Of a stretch of 40,758 bases of DNA, positions 31,244 to 39,371 are shown piece by piece. This DNA comes from JAHECQ01 sp047638695 (GTDB lineage Bacteria; Actinomycetota; Acidimicrobiia; Acidimicrobiales; SZUA-35). Made by a program: the position numbers and the translations under genes. The notes under the pieces are model-generated. The model was given only the letters and a program-made list of their open reading frames with translations. It was not told where the DNA came from and did no database searches. The stretch lies in the NCBI GenBank assembly GCA_047638695.1, contig JBLINY010000033.1, positions 1 through 40,758 of the forward strand, read 5' to 3'. Every line of letters starts with the position of its first letter. Within the stretch, counting starts at the first letter, position 1.

Positions 31244-32275
31244 ATGAACCGCCGCATGACGAGAGTCGCTGTCGCCCTATCGCTCGCGCTTCTTGGCTTC
31301 GGCTTTTTCGGGCCGTCTGTAGCGGCCGACCCAGTCGATAGCCAGTGCGACGCGATCGTCGGTTCTGCCGTCATTGACGCCGCAGCGGCAGCGGGCGTCG
31401 GCACCGTCCTCGGGACGAACAACGGCCTCTTCGTTGTCGACATCACCTTCGACCCCAAGGGCAACCTGCCCGACCAGGTGGCCGTCGAACTGGCTGACGT
31501 CGACGAACTCCAGTGGACGCCAGGACGCGACATCGCCTCCATCTTCTTGGTGAAGGACGATCACCTGTTCACCGACGCATGCCTTCAGACATCCCCGGAA
31601 GTGCTCCAAGCATGGCAACCGCCACAGGGGAGTGGTGGCGAGCTGTTCGAGGTTGTGGGGGGCGACTGGGGGGCGTATCGCACGGTTGGTTTCGGTGCCG
31701 CCGGAGACCCCGTTGCGTACGGGCATGAACCAGGTCGGGTCATAGCTATCTCAGCATGCGCCGATCCATCGGTCATTGCCGAACTCGTGGCGCTGCCCGA
31801 CGGCACAACCGAGGCTGCACTTCGATCGCTAGACGACTTTTCGATCATCGACAGCGGACCAATGACGGCGGTCGGCGATCCAGCTCTTACCGGTGTCACG
31901 TGTGATGCGGCGGTACTTGGTTCGCTCGCTGTCATTACTTTAGAAGCCCCCAAGACTGTGGGGCTGAGCTCTGACGGCGCTGGACAGAACTGGCTGGCTG
32001 ACGCAAATGATGGGCTGACGGTGTCGGAAGGCCAGACGGTCACGGCCGGCGCCAAACCTCCCGCACCGCCGGAACTCGAGTTGGCGCCGCCGCCAACAAT
32101 CGGTGGGTGGTCGCCGTGGTTGTTCGTGTTGGGTATCGTCGGGGCCGGCGCCTACCTGCTGAAGAAAGCGCAAGACCCCGCATGGCGATCAAGCTGGGGG
32201 AAGCCCGACAACAGTCGGAACGCTCAAAGCGGTCGCCGCCGCGAAGACTCAACCAAGCCGGGGCATTTCGGCTGA
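31244..32275 (+). CDS. Secreted, C-terminally membrane-anchored protein of unknown function
   Basis: 343 residues from ATG 31244. Signal peptide MNRRMTRVAVALSLALLGFG with a likely cleavage near VAADP, then an extracytoplasmic region with four cysteines (SQCDAIVGSAVID, FTDACLQTSPE, SACADPSVI, GVTCDAAV) that could form two disulfides, a Pro-rich segment (PPAPPELELAPPPTIGG), one transmembrane helix (WLFVLGIVGAGAYLLKKA) and a basic tail. No family is recognised. Divergent from the CoxL-like gene (82 bp). A hairpin begins at the stop codon. Confidence 0.75.
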   Translation: MNRRMTRVAVALSLALLGFGFFGPSVAADPVDSQCDAIVGSAVIDAAAAAGVGTVLGTNNGLFVVDITFDPKGNLPDQVAVELADVDELQWTPGRDIASIFLVKDDHLFTDACLQTSPEVLQAWQPPQGSGGELFEVVGGDWGAYRTVGFGAAGDPVAYGHEPGRVIAISACADPSVIAELVALPDGTTEAALRSLDDFSIIDSGPMTAVGDPALTGVTCDAAVLGSLAVITLEAPKTVGLSSDGAGQNWLADANDGLTVSEGQTVTAGAKPPAPPELELAPPPTIGGWSPWLFVLGIVGAGAYLLKKAQDPAWRSSWGKPDNSRNAQSGRRREDSTKPGHFG

Positions 32276-32292
32276 GCCAGCAGGCGCTGGCT
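32275..32292 (+). terminator. Hairpin at the stop of the membrane-anchored protein gene
   Basis: AGCCAGC-AGGC-GCTGGCT, a perfect 7-bp stem and 4-nt loop beginning at the last base of the stop codon. No U-run; actinobacterial terminators often lack one. Confidence 0.4.
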
Positions 32293-32377
32293 GCCTCGCT
32301 ACTGACGAGCGCGAAACTGGCAGCCGAGGCCGGGTACACCGGGCCTGCGACTGCCAGCTTCGGACTCTCTTTGGATC

Positions 32378-33466
32378 TCAGTCGCCGGTGAGGTGGGCGA
32401 CGCGCTCGGCCACATCGGTACCCAGCAGCTCCATCGAGCGTCGCCACTGCTCAGGCTGGTCGGCGTAGTCGAATCCGAACAGCAACAAGTGGCCAAAGCC
32501 ACCGACCTCGGCATAGACCTTTTCGATCTTCTCGGCCACCGTTGCCGGCGATCCGATGATCCAGTTGTGCTCGGCCTGGTACTCGGGCCCGAGATCGGCA
32601 GAATCATGTGAAGGGTCAGCCTTGATGTACTCATCGAACTCGAACGCCTTGAGGAGTGGCATCCAATACTCGGTCGTCATGCGACCCATCGGACCGTTCA
32701 CGGTCATCTCGTAGGCCTCTTCGTCGGTGTCAGCGACGAAGACCTCACGCACCATGCGCCAGTCGCTGCGCTTGGCCTCGTGGCCACCCCGCTTTGCTCC
32801 CGCTGCATAGCTGTCCCAGTGGCCTTTCACATAGCCGGGGTTCAAGTTGAGGCTCATCGGCAGCCAGCCCTTCTCGCCCGCCATCTCCAGGGTGGGGGAG
32901 GGGGACGACAGGCCAGCCACGCCGATCGGCGGATGAGGCTTTTGCACTGGCTGCAGGTGCTGGGTGAGGGCCAACTCGGGGATGCCGTGCGGCACGCTCG
33001 AGGTCCAGTATTTGCCCTCGTGCTTCCACCCAGGCTCTTGGCTCCACTGGTTCAAGATCATGTCGATGGCTTCGGCCGTCATCTCACGGTTTTCGCCGCC
33101 GAGACCATCGATACCGAACATCTCCCAGTCGCTCGGCAGCCCACTCGCAGCAATGCCAAAGTTGAGCCGACCATCCGATAGCTGATCCATCAGCGCCACC
33201 CGGTTGGCCAGAGCGGCAGGGTGGTAATAGGGCAACAGGAACCCACCGGGACCGATCCGAATGTTCTTGGTCTCACGCAGGCCGGCCATCACCAGCAGGT
33301 CCGGGGCCGGATGTGGCTCCCACTGGGCGGCGTAATGCTCGCCGATCCACGCTTCCTCAAAGCCGAACTCGTCGCCCCACTTCAGCGTTTGGAGATCGAA
33401 CTCCCAACCTTCTTTGATGTCCCGCTCTGGCGGGTGGCTAGGCATTGAGAACATTCCGAGCTTCAT
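32378..33466 (-). CDS. LLM-class flavin-dependent oxidoreductase
   Basis: 362 residues from ATG 33466, preceded by AGGGGG. Bacterial-luciferase-like: MKLGMFSMPSHPPERDIKEG, WGDEFGFEEAWIGEHYAAQW, IGPGGFLLPYYHPAALANRV, DGRLNFGIAASGLPSDWEMF and PPIGVAGLSSPSPTLEMAGE. The EHY motif and the overall length fit the FMN-dependent alkanal-monooxygenase-like branch, as opposed to the short F420 type seen elsewhere in this window. Substrate unknown. Divergent from the SDR gene, 141 bp between starts. Confidence 0.88.
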   Translation of the reverse strand: MKLGMFSMPSHPPERDIKEGWEFDLQTLKWGDEFGFEEAWIGEHYAAQWEPHPAPDLLVMAGLRETKNIRIGPGGFLLPYYHPAALANRVALMDQLSDGRLNFGIAASGLPSDWEMFGIDGLGGENREMTAEAIDMILNQWSQEPGWKHEGKYWTSSVPHGIPELALTQHLQPVQKPHPPIGVAGLSSPSPTLEMAGEKGWLPMSLNLNPGYVKGHWDSYAAGAKRGGHEAKRSDWRMVREVFVADTDEEAYEMTVNGPMGRMTTEYWMPLLKAFEFDEYIKADPSHDSADLGPEYQAEHNWIIGSPATVAEKIEKVYAEVGGFGHLLLFGFDYADQPEQWRRSMELLGTDVAERVAHLTGD

Positions 33467-33607
33467 GTGAGTCCCCCTGGGACAAAGTGTTGGGTGTGGT
33501 CCCAAACAGTTTCGCCCGGACCGGGGGCGCTGCCAAGGCAGGTCCAGAATCGGTCGGCCACCTGCCACTGCTCTAGGGTCGAGGTCGCTCAGAAGGGGGC
33601 ATTAGAC

Positions 33608-34426
33608 ATGACAAGAATGGACGGCCGCGTGGCCGTGATCACTGGTGGCGCATCCGGAATCGGACGAGGCTGTGCCCTGCGTTTCGCAGAAGAAGGAGCT
33701 TCCATCGCCGTTGCCGATCTCAACCTCGACCGGGCCCGCGAAGTGGCCGACGAGATAACCAGCGCCGGTGGAGCAGCTATTGCGGTGCAGGTCGACACGG
33801 CCTTGGAGGAGGCTAACGAAGCCATGGCGACGGCGGCCGTCGATGCTTTTGGCAAGATCGACGCGTGCGTCGCCGCAGCCGGCATCTCCCACGCCGGGTA
33901 TGTCAGCCGCGACGCTGATGAGCAGGCAAAGGAAGATCGGTTCGACAGCGGCGACATGATGGCGCTCGACAAGTCGATCGATAGTTGGCAACGAGTCATC
34001 GACGTGAATCTCACAGGCGTACTGCTCACTGACCGAGCCGTAGCCCGTCACATGCTCGACTCCGGTGGCTCGATCGTAAATATCGCATCGGTAGCAGCCG
34101 TGACGGCCCTGAAGGGTTCAGCCGATTACTGCGTCTCCAAAGCCGGCGTCTGGATGCTCACCAAGTGCTTGGCCGTCGAATTGGCCCGCCACAAGATTCG
34201 GGTGAACGCGGTTGGCCCGGGCTACATCAACACCTCCATGTCAGCGGCGGCCACAGTGCATGACTCATGGGTGAAGGCTCGGGAGAAAGAGACACCATTG
34301 CGTCGACTGGGCGAGCCGGTCGACATTGCCAATGCGTGTCTGTACCTCTTGTCAGACGAGTCAAGCTTCGTTACGGGCGAGATCATCTTTCCAGACGGCG
34401 GCTTCGGGGCCGCCGTGCGGACCTGA
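33608..34426 (+). CDS. Short-chain dehydrogenase/reductase (SDR)
   Basis: 272 residues, classical SDR: TGGASGIGRG (12-21) for NAD(P), DLNLDRAREVADE (Asp after strand 2 favours NAD), AAAGISHAG in place of the NNAG motif, the active-site Ser in IVNIASVAAV, Y174/K178 in YCVSK, and GPGYINTSM plus the closing FVTGEIIFPDGGFGA. Substrate unpredictable. An ~30-residue insertion (VSRDADEQAKEDRFDSGDMM) sits after the NAG-equivalent loop. ATG 33608 chosen for homology. Convergent with the next gene, stops 1 bp apart. Confidence 0.9.
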   Translation: MTRMDGRVAVITGGASGIGRGCALRFAEEGASIAVADLNLDRAREVADEITSAGGAAIAVQVDTALEEANEAMATAAVDAFGKIDACVAAAGISHAGYVSRDADEQAKEDRFDSGDMMALDKSIDSWQRVIDVNLTGVLLTDRAVARHMLDSGGSIVNIASVAAVTALKGSADYCVSKAGVWMLTKCLAVELARHKIRVNAVGPGYINTSMSAAATVHDSWVKAREKETPLRRLGEPVDIANACLYLLSDESSFVTGEIIFPDGGFGAAVRT

Positions 34427-34427
34427 T

Positions 34428-34733
34428 TCACGCTGCAAACAACATCAACGGGATCAAAACGACGTCGAGGATCACCGAGATCGTTGTCAGCCGGCCGCGG
34501 GCCGTTCCGCCCAGCCATGGAGTTTCGCCATGCAACTGCACGTCGGTCAGGTTCCACACTGGGTGCCTGGCTCGGCGAGTAAAGAACCACTGTGCCGCCC
34601 CTGTTACTAACAACGCCCCACAACCGCTCAGCTGGTGACGGGGTTCGGTGTCGATGTTGTCCAGCACCGCGCCACTACCGAGTCCAATGAACACCAGGTT
34701 GGCGAGGGCAAGGAGATTGGGGTAGCTGGTCAT
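34428..34733 (-). CDS. Small multi-pass membrane protein, hypothetical
   Basis: 101 residues from ATG 34733. Three hydrophobic segments: LLALANLVFIGLGSGAVL, LSGCGALLVTGAAQWFF and LTTISVILDVVLIPLMLFA, separated by charged stretches (DNIDTEPRH; TRRARHPVWNLTDV). No family recognised. It ends 2 bp after the convergent SDR stop. Lies downstream of the response-regulator fragment on the same strand. Confidence 0.5.
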   Translation of the reverse strand: MTSYPNLLALANLVFIGLGSGAVLDNIDTEPRHQLSGCGALLVTGAAQWFFTRRARHPVWNLTDVQLHGETPWLGGTARGRLTTISVILDVVLIPLMLFAA

Positions 34734-34784
34734 CGGGCTCCAGCTTTGCGTGGCCACCACCGGTTGCCGCGGCACACCCCGAAA

Positions 34785-35036
34785 TCAGCCGATCGCGTGG
34801 TCGATGGCGATGCGGAGGTCGTCGGTACTGACCGGCTTGGTCAGGTACGACGTCACATCACATACTCGCGGGTCTTCCAACTCGTTCTGGCTCAGTTCGC
34901 CGGTCAACATAATGAAGGGCGGATGATCGGCGCCGAGCGCCTCGAGCAGATCGAGGCCCGTTCCGTCCGGCATCAAGTAGTCGCACACGATCACGTCAAA
35001 CGTCTGTTTGGCCAGCGCCTCGACCGCCTCCCCCAA
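34785..35036 (-). pseudogene. 5'-truncated response-regulator receiver domain
   Basis: About 83 residues from the second half of a CheY-like domain: FDVIVCDYLMPDGTGLDLLE with the phospho-accepting Asp, PPFIMLTGELS, and the conserved Lys in SYLTKPVSTDDLRIAID. The first ~45 residues, including the acidic pair that binds Mg, are missing. The upstream DNA at 35037 instead encodes a fragment on the other strand, so a deletion removed the 5' end and promoter. Confidence 0.72.
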
Positions 35037-35255
35037 AGGTTCTACTCAGACGACGGCCAAGTCGTCAGCTTCGCCGCCACGAAAAGCACCGTTGTCAGAA
35101 CTGAGACTCTGGGGGAGCAGTCGTGGCAACAAGAGAACATCGAGAGCTACGACGTCGTCATGGTTCTCGAAGACGGGAACTGGAGGGTCAACTACATGGT
35201 GCGATGCTCGGTTGAATCCGGCCCATGGATCCTCGACGAACAAGAAGCCGACTGA
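35037..35255 (+). pseudogene. 3' fragment of an NTF2/SnoaL-like or lipoprotein-type domain
   Basis: The 72 codons starting at 35037 read RFYSDDGQVVSFAATKSTVV, then SYDVVMVLEDGNWRVNYMV, ending EQEAD at a TGA. The closing strand ..VVMVLEDGNWRVNYM is typical of NTF2-like folds, whose cone-shaped domain needs ~110 more N-terminal residues, absent here. No start codon or promoter is available because the fragment abuts the receiver remnant head to head. Confidence 0.5.
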
Positions 35256-35320
35256 ACTGTCGTCGACTCAGCTGTCCCCGGAATCAGCCGTCGTCGACTC
35301 AGCACTCGTCAGCCCAGCTT

Positions 35321-35872
35321 TCACTGCCGACTAGCCGGACCAGCGTAGCGCAGTTCAGCGACCTCTTCCATGGCCGTTCGCAGATGCGCGATCCACTCAG
35401 CCTCGTTCTCGGCGACGAGCTGAACGCACCACGCCAATGCTTCACTGCGGCTTCGGGCCACGCCGGCGTCGATAAGTGTGTCGAGTGTTGCTCGCTCCTG
35501 CATCGACAAGCGGGTCATCACGGGAACACTGGCAGTCGTGAAGGCCGCCTCTTGTTCACCACACGTCACCGCCCACGAAACTCGACGCAGGTACGTGTGC
35601 TGGGCTCGTTCGGCCACGGCGATCCGCCGATCACGAGTTTCTTCACGAAACGCAGCGATCCGAGCGTTGGCGGCAACGACCCGGTCATCGCCTTCGGCCA
35701 GCTTCGGCATCGGCAGTGTCGCAGTTACCAAGACTTCGTCGCGATCAAAAGCGACTACCGGAGCGTCTTCAAACCAGTCGTCAGGCAAGTTCCCGGCGAA
35801 CCACGCATTGAGTTCCTCAGATGTCACCGACGGCGGCTCGACCTGGCGTCGCCCGCGCCCTCGAGGCGCCAT
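35321..35872 (-). CDS. Hypothetical protein with possible ribbon-helix-helix segment
   Basis: 183 residues. A basic N-terminus (MAPRGRGRRQVEPPSVTSEE) precedes WFAGNLPDDWFEDAPVVAFD and a strand block VLVTATLPMPKL. The last third (VPVMTRLSMQERATLDTLID, AGVARSRSEALAWCVQLVAE) looks like a ribbon-helix-helix DNA-binding motif followed by a helix. No family named. Its ATG overlaps the stop of a 19-codon upstream reading frame (TGATG). The gene converges on the NTF2-like fragment across a short region with a duplicated CGTCGACTCAGC. Confidence 0.55.
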   Translation of the reverse strand: MAPRGRGRRQVEPPSVTSEELNAWFAGNLPDDWFEDAPVVAFDRDEVLVTATLPMPKLAEGDDRVVAANARIAAFREETRDRRIAVAERAQHTYLRRVSWAVTCGEQEAAFTTASVPVMTRLSMQERATLDTLIDAGVARSRSEALAWCVQLVAENEAEWIAHLRTAMEEVAELRYAGPASRQ

Positions 35873-35931
35873 CAGGCCCCACGCAGGTTCGCATGTCTTG
35901 ACTCGTTCAACAGTTGTTTGTTCGTAATCAT
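35872..35931 (-). CDS. Possible 19-codon leader ORF before the hypothetical protein gene
   Basis: ATG 35931 to TGA 35872-35874 encodes MITNKQLLNESRHANLRGA. The stop overlaps the next start as TGATG, an arrangement permitting coupled translation. The surrounding ~35890-36050 is AT-richer than the rest of the window. No family match; could be chance. Confidence 0.25.
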   Translation of the reverse strand: MITNKQLLNESRHANLRGA

Positions 35932-36049
35932 GTAATGAACAGTACCAGTGGTGATTCCGCCTTCAATGGCGCGAACACCCACGACCTGCGAATTTCTTAT
36001 CTGAATGAGACATAAGCGTCATTATGCATGACATGTTCCTGTTGTAGAT

Positions 36050-36086
36050 CAGGCCGCCTTCCCGGCATTTGGTTTTCTGCGGCCTG
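36050..36086 (-). terminator. Hairpin just downstream of ppk2
   Basis: CAGGCCGC and GCGGCCTG form an 8-bp stem around a 21-nt loop, starting 1 bp after the ppk2 stop. No U-tract. Between ppk2 and the next minus-strand gene, so a terminator or 3'-end stabiliser is plausible. Confidence 0.4.
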
Positions 36087-36087
36087 C

Positions 36088-36915
36088 TCACTGTGTGTAA
36101 CGTCCGCTTTTGATCCGATCGGCCTCCATCAGCTCGACCTCGTGGGCCCCCGAGATGACAATGTCCGGGTCGGGCACATGGTCGAGATCAAGATTCCGAC
36201 CCTCGTAATCGACCGCATCGAGAATGACCCGCATCGCATTGAGGCGAGCAAGGTGCTTGTCGCGGGATCGGATGATGGTCCATGGTGTCTGTGGGGTGTG
36301 AGTTCGCTGGAGCATCTCGTATTTACGCTCGGTGAACGCGTCCCAGAAATCCTGTGCCTGAACGTCGATCTCGGACAGCTTCCACTGTCGCAGCGGATCA
36401 TCACGGCGACGTTCGAACCGCCGTTGCTGCTCTTTTTTGGTGACCGAGAAGTACAGCTTGACCATCACGGTCCCCTGTCGAACTAGATCCTTTTCGAATC
36501 CGACCACACCACGCAGAAAGTCGCTGTGCTCCTTTTCGGTACAGAACCCGAACACAGGCTCGACCATCGCACGGTTGTACCAAGACCGATCAAACAGCAC
36601 CATCTCGCCACCCCGAGGGAACTGCGCCACGTAGCGCTGGAGGTACCACTGGCTGCGCTCCTCATCGGTCGGCTTGCCAAGGGCAATCACGCGGTAGTGC
36701 TTTTCGTTCATGTAACGAGTGACCCGCCGGATCGTGCCACCTTTACCGGCGGCATCGCGGCCTTCGAAGATCACGATCATCCGCCGGCCATGCTGCTCAA
36801 GATGTGCCTGCAGCTTCAGAAGCTCAACCTGATACGGCTCCAACTCACGTTCTTGGTCATGCCTTCGCCGGAGTTTCTCGGTTCGTGCTGTCGCTTTGGA
36901 TCGCTTCTCGGCCAC
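36088..36915 (-). CDS. ppk2: Polyphosphate kinase 2
   Basis: 275 residues, complete PPK2. Transfers phosphate between polyphosphate and nucleotides. N-terminal basic helix, YQVELLKLQAHLEQHGRRMI, Walker A FEGRDAAGKGG (50-60), Walker B MVLFDRSWYNRA (D109, R110, with the lid region following), VVGFEKDLVRQG, KKEQQRRFERRRDDPLRQWK and WTIIRSRDKHLARLNAMRVI. Length and motifs fit the one-domain class; whether it prefers GDP/ADP or AMP is not clear. Monocistronic by context, with hairpin after it. It may connect functionally with the VTC-domain gene, but that is speculative. Confidence 0.93.
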   Translation of the reverse strand: MAEKRSKATARTEKLRRRHDQERELEPYQVELLKLQAHLEQHGRRMIVIFEGRDAAGKGGTIRRVTRYMNEKHYRVIALGKPTDEERSQWYLQRYVAQFPRGGEMVLFDRSWYNRAMVEPVFGFCTEKEHSDFLRGVVGFEKDLVRQGTVMVKLYFSVTKKEQQRRFERRRDDPLRQWKLSEIDVQAQDFWDAFTERKYEMLQRTHTPQTPWTIIRSRDKHLARLNAMRVILDAVDYEGRNLDLDHVPDPDIVISGAHEVELMEADRIKSGRYTQ

Positions 36916-37065
36916 GGTCCTCCTCCGATTCTTGCCAAATCAGTCTCGCATAGCTACACAGGTACCAATCGGTTGAAACCGGGAGGTAAATGAGCTGCCA
37001 CCGTCGGACGAGGTCGGTGCTGCTGACCATTCCAACAAGCCCTCAGCGGGCCAGGAATGCGAGTC

Positions 37066-39264
37066 CTAGGGCTGGACTGCCGGCGCACAAAGGGCGCTGC
37101 CACTCCACAACCCGTTGACTCCCCGCGCCTGCACGTTGAACTCGTGCGAGCCACTGGGCCGCAACGTGTCGTCAAAGGCCGTCGCCGTCACGAGACCCCG
37201 CCAATAGAAGGTGCCGCCCTCCACGGAGCGATACACCCGATAGTCGACTGCATCTACAGAGGCGTCCCATACCACGGTGGCCGCTGTCCCGATATTGGTG
37301 ACCGCACAGTTGGCCGGAACGGCGACAGCTACCACGCCGTTCAACGGATCAAGTGGTGCGTTACAGAGGGTACTGGCGCTCCATGTGCCGTCAACTCCCC
37401 TGGCCTGCACGCTGTAGAGATGAAGGCCAGACGACCGAAGTGTGTCGGTGAGCGTCGTTGCCGAGGTCGCACCACGCCAGTAGGTGGCGCCACCGTCAAC
37501 CGATCGAAGCACTCGGTAGTCGATGGCATCAGCCGAGGCAGCCCAGCCAATAGAAGCATCACGGCCAACGTTGTCGGACGTACAGGTCGCTGGCGCCAGC
37601 ACGGGCTGGATGTCACCAATCGGGTCGAGCTCTGGATCACACACGGTGCTCGCTGACCACACGCCGTTAACTCCCCTGGCCTGCACGCTGTACAGATGAA
37701 GACCAGACGACCGAAGCGTGTCGGTGAGCGTCGTCGCCGAGGTCGCACCACGCCAATAGGTGGCGCCACCGTCAACCGATCGAAGCACTCGGTAGTTGGT
37801 GGCATCAGCCGAGGCAGCCCAGTCAATGGAGGCAGATGTGCCCTCGTTCGTTGCAGCACAGACGGCCGGCGAGGCAGCATTGCCCGGAGCGTTCGGGTCG
37901 ACGGGGTTCGGTTGCGGGTCAGGACCCGGACCGTTCTCGTCACACAGACGGGCAAGATCGCGAGCTCGACGCTGGTTGCCGATCGGACCAACCTGGCTGT
38001 AGCCGCCTGCCAACCACAGGCACCCGTCAGTTGCACCGGCAATAGCGAATCCACCGGCATTGCCCGACATGTATGGGTTCATGGTTTGAATTCGTTGACC
38101 ACTGTCCGGGTCGTAGGCAGCGATTGAGCTGATCGAGCCGGTAGGTGTTCCCGTTGGGTTGCCAGCCGAGTGATAGATGATGCTGGTGCTGGTCTGATGC
38201 CAGCCCCAACAATGGCAGGCGGCGTAGATCCGGTTGCCAACGCGCTCTATCTCTTGAAACTCGCCGCCGGCCCGCTGACAGTTGTTCTGAAAGTTGCGGT
38301 TGCAGCCGGTGTAGTGCATTAGCCGCATGTTGAGGCTGTTCGCTTCATCGAGAATGAACACGCTGTGCTGTTCGCCGACGGTCCACACATCGCCGAACTC
38401 GGTGGCGAGCACGTCATACAGTCGATAGTTGTTCACGCAGCCCACGCACGTGTTGTATGGAATGGTGTCGCGGTCGGCCACCACGGTGCCGGCAGGGTCA
38501 ACTCCAGCAAAGCCGCGAGCACCGCTATCGCCATTCACCGAGGTGAACCAGCCGGCCAAGTAGACGGTCGAACTCGTGCGACTGACAGAAACACCCCAGA
38601 CCGCTCCCCCGCCGACCTGCGGATCCCAAGACCAGTCGATTGCACCCGTTGTCGGGTTCATGCGAATTGCATTCGAGACCGATTGGGGGTTGTTGCCCTC
38701 GGTCGCGGTGGTGAAGGCGCCGACCACGTACAACCAGCCGTCTGGCTCCAGCCGAATATCACGAACAACGCTGGTCCCGCCGTACACCCGGGTCTGCCAG
38801 CCGGGCCACAGGTCGCCGGTTGTGGGGTCGATCTTGGCCAGTGCACCAAGCGAGACACCGTTGTAGTCGTCCATCTCGCCGCCGACCATCATGCTGCCAT
38901 CGGGAAGCGACTCGAGCGCCAGCACGGGGCCACCGACATTCGGCGTCACCCACCGAAGAGGCGTTCCGTCGCCAGCATCGAATGCGGCGAGGTATGGCTG
39001 ACTGATGACCTCAGTTCCGTTCGTTATCTCCAGGAACTGACCGCCAACAAACATGGCGCCGCCTGCGGGCTCAACCGCCCAGCCGAGGGGGTCGTTCCTC
39101 CAGCCGTTGAGCACCCTCGACGAGCCAACTGTCTGCAGACCCCACCAGGTGCGATTGACCGCCGCAACCTCGGCCGAGGCCGGACTGGGGGCTGCTACCA
39201 CGGCCGAAACCGCTGTCAGGAGAAGCACGGCGACAGCAGCCAGAGCTCGCATGGTTCGATTCAT
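37066..39264 (-). CDS. Secreted beta-propeller protein with three C-terminal FN3-like repeats
   Basis: 732 residues from ATG 39264. Signal peptide (MRALAAVAVLLLTAVSAVVA) with cleavage near ASAEV. Residues ~30-430 form a propeller of repeated blade motifs (PAGGAMFVGGQFLEI, LPDGSMMVGGEMDDY, PDGWLYVVGAFTTA, RTSSTVYLAGWFTSV). A Pro linker (GPGPDPQPNPVDPNAPG) leads to three FN3-like modules with YRVLRSVDGGATYWRGATSA and LHLYSVQARGV. Two modules are nearly identical at DNA level. Several paired cysteines suggest disulfides outside the cell. Likely an exported surface or adhesion protein; no enzyme motif seen. An upstream ATG at 39300 is possible but lacks the signal-peptide pattern at its start. 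Confidence 0.85.
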   Translation of the reverse strand: MNRTMRALAAVAVLLLTAVSAVVAAPSPASAEVAAVNRTWWGLQTVGSSRVLNGWRNDPLGWAVEPAGGAMFVGGQFLEITNGTEVISQPYLAAFDAGDGTPLRWVTPNVGGPVLALESLPDGSMMVGGEMDDYNGVSLGALAKIDPTTGDLWPGWQTRVYGGTSVVRDIRLEPDGWLYVVGAFTTATEGNNPQSVSNAIRMNPTTGAIDWSWDPQVGGGAVWGVSVSRTSSTVYLAGWFTSVNGDSGARGFAGVDPAGTVVADRDTIPYNTCVGCVNNYRLYDVLATEFGDVWTVGEQHSVFILDEANSLNMRLMHYTGCNRNFQNNCQRAGGEFQEIERVGNRIYAACHCWGWHQTSTSIIYHSAGNPTGTPTGSISSIAAYDPDSGQRIQTMNPYMSGNAGGFAIAGATDGCLWLAGGYSQVGPIGNQRRARDLARLCDENGPGPDPQPNPVDPNAPGNAASPAVCAATNEGTSASIDWAASADATNYRVLRSVDGGATYWRGATSATTLTDTLRSSGLHLYSVQARGVNGVWSASTVCDPELDPIGDIQPVLAPATCTSDNVGRDASIGWAASADAIDYRVLRSVDGGATYWRGATSATTLTDTLRSSGLHLYSVQARGVDGTWSASTLCNAPLDPLNGVVAVAVPANCAVTNIGTAATVVWDASVDAVDYRVYRSVEGGTFYWRGLVTATAFDDTLRPSGSHEFNVQARGVNGLWSGSALCAPAVQP
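37403..37545. repeat. FN3-module DNA duplication, copy 1 (second copy 37679-37821)
   Basis: 143 bp nearly identical to 37679-37821, same length, with only about seven to ten differences, mostly silent. Unit-to-unit start distance is 276 bp, one FN3 module. Confidence 0.88.
37679..37821. repeat. FN3-module DNA duplication, copy 2
   Basis: Near-identical partner of 37403-37545. The third module (37066-37290) is clearly diverged, so conversion or recent duplication affects only these two. Confidence 0.88.
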
Positions 39265-39371
39265 TTCACTTAGAGTAGGTGAGTTACTACTAATAGTCAC
39301 TAGGCGTAGGCGCTCATGCCAGGACCCGACGCTGAGTCTTTTGGCCCACCGACGTGACTACGGTTTCTGTC

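Noticed and set aside
32107..32391. Separate small gene overlapping the membrane-anchored protein end
   Set aside because: Arg/Ala-rich translation without motifs, largely out-of-frame with a gene that has a clear signal peptide and anchor.
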